NCBI RefSeq assembly: GCF_025717675.1
Contig: NZ_JAJIRT010000010.1
Coordinates: 124,001 to 188,000, forward strand
DNA: 64,000 nt
Direction of reading: 5' to 3'
Origin: Paucibacter sp. DJ2R-2
GTDB taxonomy: Bacteria; Pseudomonadota; Gammaproteobacteria; Burkholderiales; Burkholderiaceae_C
Within the stretch, counting starts at the first letter, position 1. Each line of letters opens with the position of its first letter. A program made the position numbers and the translations under genes. Below are positions 1 to 7,028 of this stretch, one piece after another. The notes below the pieces were generated by a model. That model was not told the DNA's origin. It worked only from the letters and a program-made list of their open reading frames with translations, and made no database searches.

Positions 1-1
1 G

Positions 2-337
2 AGCTGTGCCGCCGAGATTCGGCGTTTGGCCGAAGCCGCCCGCAGCGGCCGCGCCACCCGCGACGAGCTCAGCGGCTCCACCATCACCATCTCCAGCCTG
101 GGCGCACTCGGCGGCATCGTCACCACCCCGGTGATCAACAGCCCCGAGGTCGCCATCGTCGGCGTCAACCGCATCGTCGAGCGGCCCATGATCCGCAACG
201 GTCAGGTGGTGGCGCGGCAAATGATGAACCTGTCCTCTTCCTTCGACCACCGCGTGGTCGATGGTCAGGATGCGGCCGAGTTCATCCAGGCCCTGCGCGG
301 CTTGATGGAATCGCCGGCCTTGCTCTTCATCGACTGA
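2..337 (+). CDS. 2-oxoacid dehydrogenase complex E2 (dihydrolipoamide acyltransferase), C-terminal part
   Basis: This is the last 111 residues of an E2 acyltransferase whose start lies before the window. The catalytic-domain signature DHRVVDG is intact near the C-terminus, carrying the His used in acyl transfer from lipoamide to CoA. The end (ALLFID) and the SSSFDHRVVDG context resemble branched-chain 2-oxoacid dehydrogenase E2 (BkdB) more than AceF or SucB. That assignment is inference, because the lipoyl domains and the E1/E3 neighbours are not visible. The gene ends tail-to-tail with the minus-strand DUF2269 gene, overlapping it by 11 bases. Confidence 0.85.
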   Translation, partial: SCAAEIRRLAEAARSGRATRDELSGSTITISSLGALGGIVTTPVINSPEVAIVGVNRIVERPMIRNGQVVARQMMNLSSSFDHRVVDGQDAAEFIQALRGLMESPALLFID

Positions 338-839
338 GCGGCAGGAGCAGGTTCGCCAAGCCCGCAGGCAAGTCGGGCTTGGCCACCATCAGGTAGAAGA
401 TGATGGGCATGGCCACGAAGGCGGCGTAGCCCAGCCCTTCCCACCATCGGGCATACCGCCAGTAGCGTGCGGGCAGGGTTTGTTCGCTCTTCAGCGCTAC
501 CTCGGCCATGTCGGACATGCGCAGCTGCAGCCAGACCACCGGCAGCCAGCAGGCCCCGGCAAACAGGTAGAGCGCCAGGCCCAGGGTCAGCCAGGGCGTG
601 CCCAGCACCGGCCAGCCGGCCTGCTGGGCCAGCCACAGGCCGCTGAGCGGCTGGACGATCACCGCCGGCGTGGTGAACCAAAGGTCGGCCCGCTTGACCA
701 GGCGGCAGACCACGACTTGCGCGGCCAGCGATCCACTGCGGTTGGCAAAGTAGAGATAGAAGGCCGAGCCGAAGCCGGTGCCGGCCAGCAGCACGCTGGA
801 GACCACATGCATGGTCTTGATGAGCAGATAGGTGTTCAT
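327..839 (-). CDS. DUF2269 family integral membrane protein
   Basis: This 170-residue protein has about four hydrophobic segments and begins MNTYLLIKTMHVVSS, which resembles DUF2269 (predicted integral membrane) proteins. Its biochemical role is unknown. The start is fixed by an ATGA overlap at 836-839 with the stop of the DoxX-like gene. It is the last gene of a four-gene operon (DCC oxidoreductase, SDR, DoxX-like, DUF2269). Its 3' end overlaps the convergent E2 gene. Confidence 0.8.
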   Translation of the reverse strand: MNTYLLIKTMHVVSSVLLAGTGFGSAFYLYFANRSGSLAAQVVVCRLVKRADLWFTTPAVIVQPLSGLWLAQQAGWPVLGTPWLTLGLALYLFAGACWLPVVWLQLRMSDMAEVALKSEQTLPARYWRYARWWEGLGYAAFVAMPIIFYLMVAKPDLPAGLANLLLPLSR

Positions 840-1228
840 GATGAGCTGCCGCCCTCGCGGGCATCGAGAAAGAGCAGATAGAGCAGGGCGGCGATGGGCA
901 GGTTCTTGCTCAGTGGGCCCAAGGGGTGGAGCCAGAGCGAGGGCAGCAGCAGGCTGCCCAGCACGGTCATCACCAGCATGGCCAGGCCTGCCGCCAAATA
1001 AAGCCGCGGCGCATGCCAGCGCCAAAGCGCCGTACCGATCAGCAGGTCCAGGCCGGCGCCGCTGAGGATCAGGGTTTGGGCCAGCGCTGCATCCAGGCCG
1101 GCTGCGTGCAGCAGGGCCGCCGATTGGCCATACAGCTCCCAGAGGCTGACCACGCCGGTCCAGAGCCAGAGGCCGACCAGGCTGAGGCGCGCGGCGCGGC
1201 GTCCGGCGGGATGGAGTGTGTGGCTCAT
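836..1228 (-). CDS. DoxX-like membrane protein
   Basis: This 130-residue protein has four predicted membrane helices; the last holds LLYLLFLDAREG. Small DoxX-like proteins of this kind often sit beside an SDR gene, as here. The start ATG overlaps the SDR stop (ATGA, 1225-1228) and its own stop overlaps the next ATG (836-839), so translation of all three genes is likely coupled. It may take part in membrane redox or quinone chemistry, but this is inference from the DoxX name and its neighbours. No catalytic residues can be assigned. Confidence 0.75.
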   Translation of the reverse strand: MSHTLHPAGRRAARLSLVGLWLWTGVVSLWELYGQSAALLHAAGLDAALAQTLILSGAGLDLLIGTALWRWHAPRLYLAAGLAMLVMTVLGSLLLPSLWLHPLGPLSKNLPIAALLYLLFLDAREGGSSS

Positions 1229-2121
1229 GCGTCCTCCCAGGTGCTCAAGAACTCGGTCGGTGAGCGTGCGTCTCGATCCAGCAGTTGGCGCAGCGGCGCG
1301 GGGTCGGCTGTGTTGTCCTGCTGCAGCAGGGCCAGCGTTTCTCGACCCCAGGGTTGGAAGGGCAGGTGGTCGCCGATGCGGGCACTGAGCCGGCTCAGCA
1401 CATCGGGCAGGCGCAGCATTCGAGCCGGCGGCCGGCCTCGTTGCAGGCGCAGGCTGGCGATGAAATCGCTGAGGCGCAAGGCTTGTGGCCCCACCACGGC
1501 GAGCTGCGGCGGTCCAGTCCGTGGCAGCAGACGCAGGCAGGCTTCGGCCAGGTCTTGCACGGCCACTGGTTGGACACGGGTGTTCAGGGCCACGCCGGGC
1601 AGGATCAGCAAGGGCAAGCGCGCCAGATTCAGGAACAACTCGCTGCTGGCGCCGCCCGGGCCGAAGACGATGCTGGGTTGCAAGACTGTGGCGTCCAGGC
1701 GCCCGGCTTGCTGCAGCGCCAGCAACTTCGTTTCCGCAGCCCGCTTGCTGCGCGCGTACTGCGTGTCGCTCTCGGCAATGCCCAGGGCCGAGATCTGCAG
1801 CACGCGGCGCACGCCCGCTTCGGCGCAGGACTCGAATAAGGCCACCGGGCCCCGGTGATGGATGGCGTCCATGGGCTGCCCTGGTCGGTCGCGCAGGACG
1901 CCCACCGCGTTGATCACGGCGTCGACACCTTGCAGCCGTGGCAGCCAGTCCCTGGCCGCGAGCTCGCGGCTGAAATCGGCCTGGATCCATTCCACACCCG
2001 GCCAGCCCGAGCTGGGGCGTGCTGTTCGGCTTGTGGCCCGAACCGAGTGACCCTGGCTGAGCAATCGGCCCAGCACATGGCGGCCGATGAAGCCTTGGGC
2101 GCCGCAGAGCAGGATGTTCAT
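1225..2121 (-). CDS. SDR-type NAD(P)-binding oxidoreductase/epimerase (NDUFA9-like)
   Basis: The 298-residue protein opens with a Rossmann dinucleotide loop, CGAQGFIGRHV, and keeps the atypical-SDR segment VDAVINAVGV. This matches the NAD-dependent epimerase/dehydratase group that includes NDUFA9-like proteins. I do not see a clear Tyr-x3-Lys catalytic pair; YARSKRAAE near residue 125 is the best candidate. It lies 31 bases after the DCC gene and overlaps the DoxX-like gene by 4 bases. The substrate is unknown. Confidence 0.8.
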   Translation of the reverse strand: MNILLCGAQGFIGRHVLGRLLSQGHSVRATSRTARPSSGWPGVEWIQADFSRELAARDWLPRLQGVDAVINAVGVLRDRPGQPMDAIHHRGPVALFESCAEAGVRRVLQISALGIAESDTQYARSKRAAETKLLALQQAGRLDATVLQPSIVFGPGGASSELFLNLARLPLLILPGVALNTRVQPVAVQDLAEACLRLLPRTGPPQLAVVGPQALRLSDFIASLRLQRGRPPARMLRLPDVLSRLSARIGDHLPFQPWGRETLALLQQDNTADPAPLRQLLDRDARSPTEFLSTWEDA

Positions 2122-2152
2122 GGTGATGCGCTATGCAGTTGTTGTCAGCTTC

Positions 2153-2617
2153 TCAGCGCGTGCAGCGCTCGGCCGTGCAGCGCGGCTGGCGGGCGGCGTG
2201 TTCGGCGGCGCGCCGCAGGGCGCGGCCGAAGACCAGGCCGCTGATCCAGGCCGGCACGCGGTGGCGGTGGCGGGCAATCCAGGGGTAGAGCGTCTCGGCC
2301 AAGGGTCGCAGTACGGGCAGGGACAGGGCGCGACTGACACCGGGCAGGCCCACGGCCGCGTAAGCCAGGCGGAAGACCTCGACGCTGCGGATCACCTGGC
2401 CATCGGCCCGCAGACCGTGCATCAGTCTCAGCAGGTCTTCGCGACTGCAGCCCGGCGGCGGGCCGGCGAAATCAGGGGCCGAGACGTCCACAAAGCGCAG
2501 CAGGCCCTCGCGATTGCGCAGCATCAGATTGCGCATCTCGCTGTCGCACAAGGGGCAGGCCGATTCGTAGAACAGGGTCAGGGGGAAGGCGCCGGGATGC
2601 ATGAGGCTGATATTCAT
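2153..2617 (-). CDS. DCC family (DUF393) thiol-disulfide oxidoreductase-like protein
   Basis: The 154-residue protein carries the family signature near its N-terminus, YESACPLCDSEM, with a CxxC pair that suggests redox activity. DUF393/DCC proteins are predicted thioredoxin-fold oxidoreductases of unknown partner. It is the first gene of the four-gene operon. A palindrome almost identical to the operator before the GbsR/MarR-type gene starts about 12 bases before this ATG, so repression by that regulator is likely (inference). Confidence 0.8.
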   Translation of the reverse strand: MNISLMHPGAFPLTLFYESACPLCDSEMRNLMLRNREGLLRFVDVSAPDFAGPPPGCSREDLLRLMHGLRADGQVIRSVEVFRLAYAAVGLPGVSRALSLPVLRPLAETLYPWIARHRHRVPAWISGLVFGRALRRAAEHAARQPRCTAERCTR

Positions 2618-2629
2618 GATTCGTCCGAT

Positions 2630-2649
2630 ATTTCAGTAATGACAGAAAT
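2630..2649. promoter_or_regulatory. Putative operator O2 for the GbsR/MarR-type regulator
   Basis: Arms ATTTCAGT (2630-2637) and ACAGAAAT (2642-2649) are separated by 4 bp and pair with one mismatch. The right arm, continued to 2650, matches the right arm of the perfect palindrome at 3259-3284 over 9 bases, and the spacer length is the same. The site lies directly before the DCC gene start. Binding is inferred. Confidence 0.6.
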
Positions 2650-2657
2650 TTAGAGTC

Positions 2658-2696
2658 AAAAAAAGGCGCCCATCTTTGACGACAGGCGCTGCCTTG
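2658..2696 (-). terminator. Possible intrinsic terminator of the GbsR/MarR-type gene
   Basis: Read on the minus strand, AAGGCAGC can pair with GCGCCTT with a one-base bulge. A run of T follows (the A-run near 2658-2664 on plus). It lies just past the regulator stop at 2701. The stem is imperfect, so this is a moderate call. Confidence 0.45.
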
Positions 2697-2700
2697 CGCT

Positions 2701-3237
2701 TCAGTCCTTGCCGTCCGAGCCGCGCACAAACTTCTGCACACTGGCGCCGAGCTTCAAGACCTTCTCCAGGGTGGTGGGCGAGAGCCTTAGCATTTCCTCG
2801 GACCAGGCACCGAGGGTGTCCATGAAGCGCAGGGCTTCGCGCACGCGGTCCTGGGTGTCGGCGCTTTCACTGGCAAAGCCAGGGTCAGCGACCAAGGATC
2901 CCAGCACGCGAACGGTCGGGTCGAATTCCCGCTCCTTTCGCTCGCGCACGATGGTGCGGAACAGCTCCCAGACGTCGACGGAGGTCTCGAAGTAATCGCG
3001 TCGGTCGCCCAGCACATGGGCCACCCGGATCAGGTTCCAGTTCTGCAACTCTTTCAAGCTGGTGCTGACATTGGAGCGCGCCACCGTCAGGGTGTCGGCA
3101 ATCTCTTCTGCATGCAGCGGCCGGCCGTGAAAGAAGAGCAGGGCGTGGATCTGGGCCACGGTGCGGTTCACGCCCCAGGCATTGCCCATCTCACCCCAGT
3201 GGACGACAAATTTGCGTGCGACTTCGCTGAGTTCCAT
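2701..3237 (-). CDS. GbsR/MarR family transcriptional regulator
   Basis: The 178-residue protein has a winged-helix region at about residues 25-80, with HAEEIADTLTVARSNVSTSLKEL as the recognition part. The long C-terminal helices are typical of GbsR/MarR-type regulators. Residues following the wing (VLGDRRDYFE) also match that family. A perfect 11-bp inverted repeat lies 22 bases before the ATG, and a second near-copy precedes the DCC-SDR-DoxX-DUF2269 operon just downstream. Autoregulation plus control of that operon is the likely job. The ligand is unknown. Confidence 0.85.
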   Translation of the reverse strand: MELSEVARKFVVHWGEMGNAWGVNRTVAQIHALLFFHGRPLHAEEIADTLTVARSNVSTSLKELQNWNLIRVAHVLGDRRDYFETSVDVWELFRTIVRERKEREFDPTVRVLGSLVADPGFASESADTQDRVREALRFMDTLGAWSEEMLRLSPTTLEKVLKLGASVQKFVRGSDGKD

Positions 3238-3258
3238 GGCGCGAAGTCTAGCCCGTCT

Positions 3259-3284
3259 GTAATTTCTGTCAACACAGAAATTAC
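3259..3284. promoter_or_regulatory. Operator O1: perfect inverted repeat before the GbsR/MarR-type gene
   Basis: Arms GTAATTTCTGT (3259-3269) and ACAGAAATTAC (3274-3284) are perfect inverted copies with a 4-bp spacer. The position just before the regulator ATG (3237) fits an autoregulatory operator. A near-copy lies at 2630-2649. Confidence 0.7.
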
Positions 3285-3314
3285 ACGCTGAGTGAACGCC
3301 CGGAAGCCTGGCGT

Positions 3315-3995
3315 TCAGGCCTCCTCAGACTTCACTCCCCATTGCCGCACATAGGCGGGCGTCGCCTCTCTGTTGTCGGCCGCTGCATGTGGCGCTGCTT
3401 GGGCCAGGCGAAGGGGCAGCACGCCGGTCCACACGGGCAGATGCAAGTCCTCCTCGTCGTCCAGCGGCGGGCCGCTGCGGACCTTGCAAGCGGCTTCATC
3501 CAGTGGGATGCGCAACACGGTGGTGGCGGCGAACTCTTTGTCATTGCCGCGCCGGGCCTCGTGCTCGCGGCCGGGGGCGATCTTGTGCATGAAGATGTCC
3601 ATGCTCGCCCGCTTCTTGGCTTCATCACGAACCGCTTCGAACTGACCGTAGATCATGCAGGCGCGGTAGTTCATCGAGTGGTTGAAGGCCGAGCGGGCCA
3701 GCACCAGGCCGTCCAGCAAGGTGAGGGTGACGCAAGCTTGCGTCTCGGGGCGCAACAAGTTCTTGACCATGCGGCCCCCATTGGAACCATGGATGTAGAG
3801 GTGATCGTCCTCGCGCCAGCAGGCCATGGGGATGCAATGGCTGCCGCGTTCGTCGGCGAAGGCGATGTGGCAGAGGTAGGCGGCGTCAACGATGGCGTGC
3901 ACGGTCTCGCGCTCGTAGCGGGCGTTCTCGGCCACGCGGCGCACACGCGTGCGGTCACTGGGCGCTGTGGCTGGGCGGGGAGGGACTGGGTTCAT
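3315..3995 (-). CDS. Pyridoxamine 5'-phosphate oxidase-like flavoprotein
   Basis: The 226-residue protein looks like the split-barrel PNPOx/flavin-nucleotide-binding group (Pyridox_ox_2 type). Visible landmarks are YLCHIAFADE, the GSNGGRMVKNL phosphate-binding-like segment and HSMNYRACMIYG. It is transcribed divergently from a MocR-type PLP-dependent regulator, the usual arrangement for regulator and target. The reaction is unknown. Start ATG 3995 was chosen because upstream in-frame sequence shows no family similarity. Confidence 0.8.
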   Translation of the reverse strand: MNPVPPRPATAPSDRTRVRRVAENARYERETVHAIVDAAYLCHIAFADERGSHCIPMACWREDDHLYIHGSNGGRMVKNLLRPETQACVTLTLLDGLVLARSAFNHSMNYRACMIYGQFEAVRDEAKKRASMDIFMHKIAPGREHEARRGNDKEFAATTVLRIPLDEAACKVRSGPPLDDEEDLHLPVWTGVLPLRLAQAAPHAAADNREATPAYVRQWGVKSEEA

Positions 3996-4097
3996 GGTGT
4001 CGTAGAAAAAGTGGAGCTGATGAGCAAGTGAAAGCCGGCGCGCGCAAGAAATTTCAGAGCGCAATGTAGTGGCCAGCTGGTTCCAGGAGAAGATCCA

Positions 4098-4143
4098 GGT
4101 TCTGCTAATTTCATAGAACCACACCGAACCACGGATAGAACCA
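4098..4143. promoter_or_regulatory. Direct-repeat cluster between PNPOx-like and MocR genes
   Basis: Three GAACCA hexamers occur at 4116, 4126 and 4138, spaced 10 and 12 bases apart. An inverted GGTTCT lies at 4098-4103. MocR regulators are known to bind direct repeats in such divergent gaps, so this is the probable binding region. The last copy abuts the regulator ATG at 4143. Confidence 0.5.
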
Positions 4144-5687
4144 TGGATCACGCGCTTCTGATCTCTCGCTACGCCGCCCAGCAAGGTCAGCCTGGCTGGT
4201 CGCGCCAGCGTCTGCTGCATGAGGCCTTGCGTCATGCGATCCGCAGCGGCAGCCTGCCGCCCGGCAGCCGTCTCTTGGCCAGCCGCGCCTTGGCGGCCGA
4301 ACTCGGTTGGGCGCGCAACACCGTGATCTATGCCTACGAACAGCTGGCCAGCGAAGGCTGGATCAGTGCAGGTCGCCGCGGCACGGTGGTTCATGCGCGC
4401 CCGGTTTCGGTGCTGGCGGGATCGGGCCGGTCGGTGGGTCCTGGCGCGCTGGCAGCGCGAGACCTGCCAGCGCCGGCGCCTGAGAGTCGCGGTCTGTCAC
4501 GTCGCAGCGCGGGTCTGGCTTGTTTGCCCGTGGCTGCGGATCTGGCCGCGGCCTTTGCACCCGGCGTGCCGGCGCTGGATGCGTTTCCGCTTGATCTTTG
4601 GCGCCGCCTGATGATGCGGGCCTGGCGTTCGCTCGTCAGCAGTCAGCTCAACTACGGGCCGCCGGCGGGCGAGCCGGCTTTGCGCGAGGCGATTGCCGCG
4701 CATCTGCGGGCCTCGCGGGCGGTGCGTTGCAGCGCCGAACAGGTCTTCATCACTGACGGCACGCAGGCCAGCCTGGACCTGTGCGCGCGCGCCTTTGCCG
4801 ATGCCGGCGACAAGGTCTGGATCGAAAGCCCGGGTTATGGCGGCGCCTTGACCGCCTTCCGCGCCGCCCAGCTGCGACCGATCGGCATCACGGTGGACGC
4901 GCACGGCTTGGCACCGCGGCCACAGGATTGGCTGCAGCACCGGCCGCGTCTGATCTATGTGACGCCTTCTCACCAGTACCCCAGCGGCGCGGCCATGAGC
5001 CTGGAGCGTCGCCTGGCCTTGATTGCTCAAGCTCGACAGGCCGGAGCTCTGATCATCGAGGACGACTACGACAGCGAGTTTCGTTACGACGGCCCGCCGC
5101 TGGCAGCGCTGCAAGGCTTGGGCACCGACATCGACACCTTGGATGCGGCACAGCCGGCCAGCGACGCGCCCGTGCTGTATCTGGGTACCTTCAGCAAGAC
5201 CTTGTTCCCTGGCCTGCGCATCGGTTTCATGGTGGTGCCGCCCGATCGGGTGCAGCTGCTCCATCACCTGCTGGCCCGTTCGGCGCCACGCGGGCGCGCG
5301 GCCGAACAGCTGGCCTTGGCTGAGTTCATGCGCGAGGGACATTTCGGCCTGCATCTGCGGCGCATGCGCCGGCTCTACCAGCAGCGGCGCGATGCCTTGG
5401 TCGCGGCGCTGGAGCGGCAGCTCGGCGACATCGCTCAGGTGCGGGGCGCCTCGGCCGGCATGCACCTGGCGCTGTGCTTCGAGCCCGAGCTGGGTCTGGA
5501 TGACCAGGCCATCAGCGCCGCCGCCCTGCAGGCCGGCATCGTCGCGCCGGCCTTGAGTCAGCACCGCGTCGGGCGCCGCGCCAGCGCATGGTCCGGCTTG
5601 ATGCTCGGCTATGCCCAGGTGCCGGCCGAGCAGATGGCCGGCAAGGTGGCGAGTCTCGCTGCATTGATTCGCGCTGAATTGCGCTGA
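4143..5687 (+). CDS. MocR family PLP-dependent transcriptional regulator (GntR + aminotransferase fold)
   Basis: The 514-residue protein combines an N-terminal GntR winged helix (about residues 18-85, with LASRALAAELGWARNTVIYAYEQL) and a fold-type-I aminotransferase domain. The PLP lysine lies in GTFSKTLFPGLR (K352) and the PLP-ring Asp region reads IIEDDYDSEFRYDG. Such proteins use PLP as effector and usually regulate vitamin B6 or related genes. The divergent PNPOx-like gene is the obvious target. No clear Shine-Dalgarno lies before the ATG; direct repeats occupy that position. Confidence 0.92.
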   Translation: MDHALLISRYAAQQGQPGWSRQRLLHEALRHAIRSGSLPPGSRLLASRALAAELGWARNTVIYAYEQLASEGWISAGRRGTVVHARPVSVLAGSGRSVGPGALAARDLPAPAPESRGLSRRSAGLACLPVAADLAAAFAPGVPALDAFPLDLWRRLMMRAWRSLVSSQLNYGPPAGEPALREAIAAHLRASRAVRCSAEQVFITDGTQASLDLCARAFADAGDKVWIESPGYGGALTAFRAAQLRPIGITVDAHGLAPRPQDWLQHRPRLIYVTPSHQYPSGAAMSLERRLALIAQARQAGALIIEDDYDSEFRYDGPPLAALQGLGTDIDTLDAAQPASDAPVLYLGTFSKTLFPGLRIGFMVVPPDRVQLLHHLLARSAPRGRAAEQLALAEFMREGHFGLHLRRMRRLYQQRRDALVAALERQLGDIAQVRGASAGMHLALCFEPELGLDDQAISAAALQAGIVAPALSQHRVGRRASAWSGLMLGYAQVPAEQMAGKVASLAALIRAELR

Positions 5688-5734
5688 ACGGCCTCAGCTG
5701 TGAAGCGGCGTGTCAGCGGACCGCGGCATGTGCT

Positions 5735-6862
5735 TCAAGGCAGGCTGGCGGGAAGTGGCCGTGGCGCTTGTTGATCGAGCGTTTGCAGGGCGTCGACGAG
5801 GTCCAGGCCTTGCATCTGGCTCAGCCATTGGTCAAACCAAGGTTTGTGCGAGGCGCCGACAATGCTCAGCACCCTGGCGCCGGGTCGCTCGCGAAAGGTC
5901 TCGCGAATGTTGGCGACCATGCGCAGATTGCGCACTTCCCAGCCCCCCACCCATATCTGCGGATAGCGCCGCGGGGAATCGGCAGCCATGGGGCCGACGA
6001 TGTTTGCGCGTGCCAGTGTGCGCAGGTACTCGGGGCGGTTGATGAAACGGTAGAGCGGCAGCAGGTCGTCGCCGCGTTTGAGTTGCGCCAGGTTGCGCTC
6101 ATCCTCGCGCTTCAAGAGGTCGCCCTCTGATTTCCAGGCGGCTTCCAGCTCGGCCACAAAGGCTTTCGTGTCGTCGAGCTTGAGGTTGTCGCCGGTGTGA
6201 TCGTCGGTTGGATGGACCCGCTGCAGGCCCAGGCGTGCCGCCAGCCGCGCGGCGATTTGTATCGACTCATTGGGCCGTTCGACCAGGCGCTGCAATTGCC
6301 CGACCAGGGCTTCGTTCAAGCCATCGCCCGCATGTTGTTCCGCCTTTGGCAGTTGCAGCCATTGGGCAGCAGCCGAAGCGCTTTCTTTGGCGGCCAGGAA
6401 CAATGCGGCAAGGCGCCGTCGCTGTGCGGCAATGGGCGCGTCCGGCCAGCTCTTGAGCGTGCGCTCGACTTCGGCCAGTGCGGCCGGAATGTCCAGGCCG
6501 GTGGCCGCCTGCGCTTCGGCCGGGCGCTTGCAGTAGTCCTCGCCGTACTTGGCCGGGTGGCGCAAAGCCAGATCGCACTCCTCGCCCGACTCGTCCTCGA
6601 CGGTGATGATCTCGGGCTTGAATCCGGCCAGTCGTTCCAGAAGACGGTCGAGCGAGCCGGGTTTGAAGTCCTGGCCCATCTCCCGCAGATGGACGGTGCC
6701 AAGCACCAAAACCTGCGATCGTTGCCCTGCCATGCCTTGATCCAGGTCCTTGAGCAAGGCAGGCGGGGTGCCAGCCTGCAGCGGCGGGCTGACGCTGAGC
6801 ATGGTGCTTAGGAAGAACGTCGAGAGTCCCGAGGTCCAGGCAGAAAGGGTGGGGGTTCGCAT
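5735..6862 (-). CDS. DUF5694 domain (TraB/ChaN-like) secreted protein
   Basis: From ATG 6862 this is a 375-residue protein with an N-terminal signal peptide (TFFLSTMLSVSPPLQAG). The body starts with VLVLGTVHLREMG and contains TVEDESGEECD and, near the C-terminus, VGASHKPWFD. The HxE/GTVH layout resembles TraB/PrgY and ChaN-like folds and matches DUF5694, whose function is not established. An export location outside the cytoplasm is inferred. It has no close operon partner and the acnB terminator lies upstream. Confidence 0.7.
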   Translation of the reverse strand: MRTPTLSAWTSGLSTFFLSTMLSVSPPLQAGTPPALLKDLDQGMAGQRSQVLVLGTVHLREMGQDFKPGSLDRLLERLAGFKPEIITVEDESGEECDLALRHPAKYGEDYCKRPAEAQAATGLDIPAALAEVERTLKSWPDAPIAAQRRRLAALFLAAKESASAAAQWLQLPKAEQHAGDGLNEALVGQLQRLVERPNESIQIAARLAARLGLQRVHPTDDHTGDNLKLDDTKAFVAELEAAWKSEGDLLKREDERNLAQLKRGDDLLPLYRFINRPEYLRTLARANIVGPMAADSPRRYPQIWVGGWEVRNLRMVANIRETFRERPGARVLSIVGASHKPWFDQWLSQMQGLDLVDALQTLDQQAPRPLPASLP

Positions 6863-6982
6863 GGGCAGATTGCAGTAAGGCAGGCAGTGAACGTGGTGCC
6901 ATTGTTCGGACTCGTTCAGAGGCAGGCCAGCACGATCCGACGCAATGCGCGGGCGGTGGCCCGAACTGCGCCGCAGAAACAA

Positions 6983-7006
6983 AAAGGCCCGCCGAAGCGG
7001 GCCTTT
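6983..7006 (-). terminator. Intrinsic terminator of acnB
   Basis: A perfect stem AAAGGCCCGC / GCGGGCCTTT with a 4-base loop (6993-6996) lies 22 bases past the acnB stop. A T-run follows on the minus strand. Confidence 0.85.
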
Positions 7007-7028
7007 CACTGTGGGGCAGCGCCCGTGC

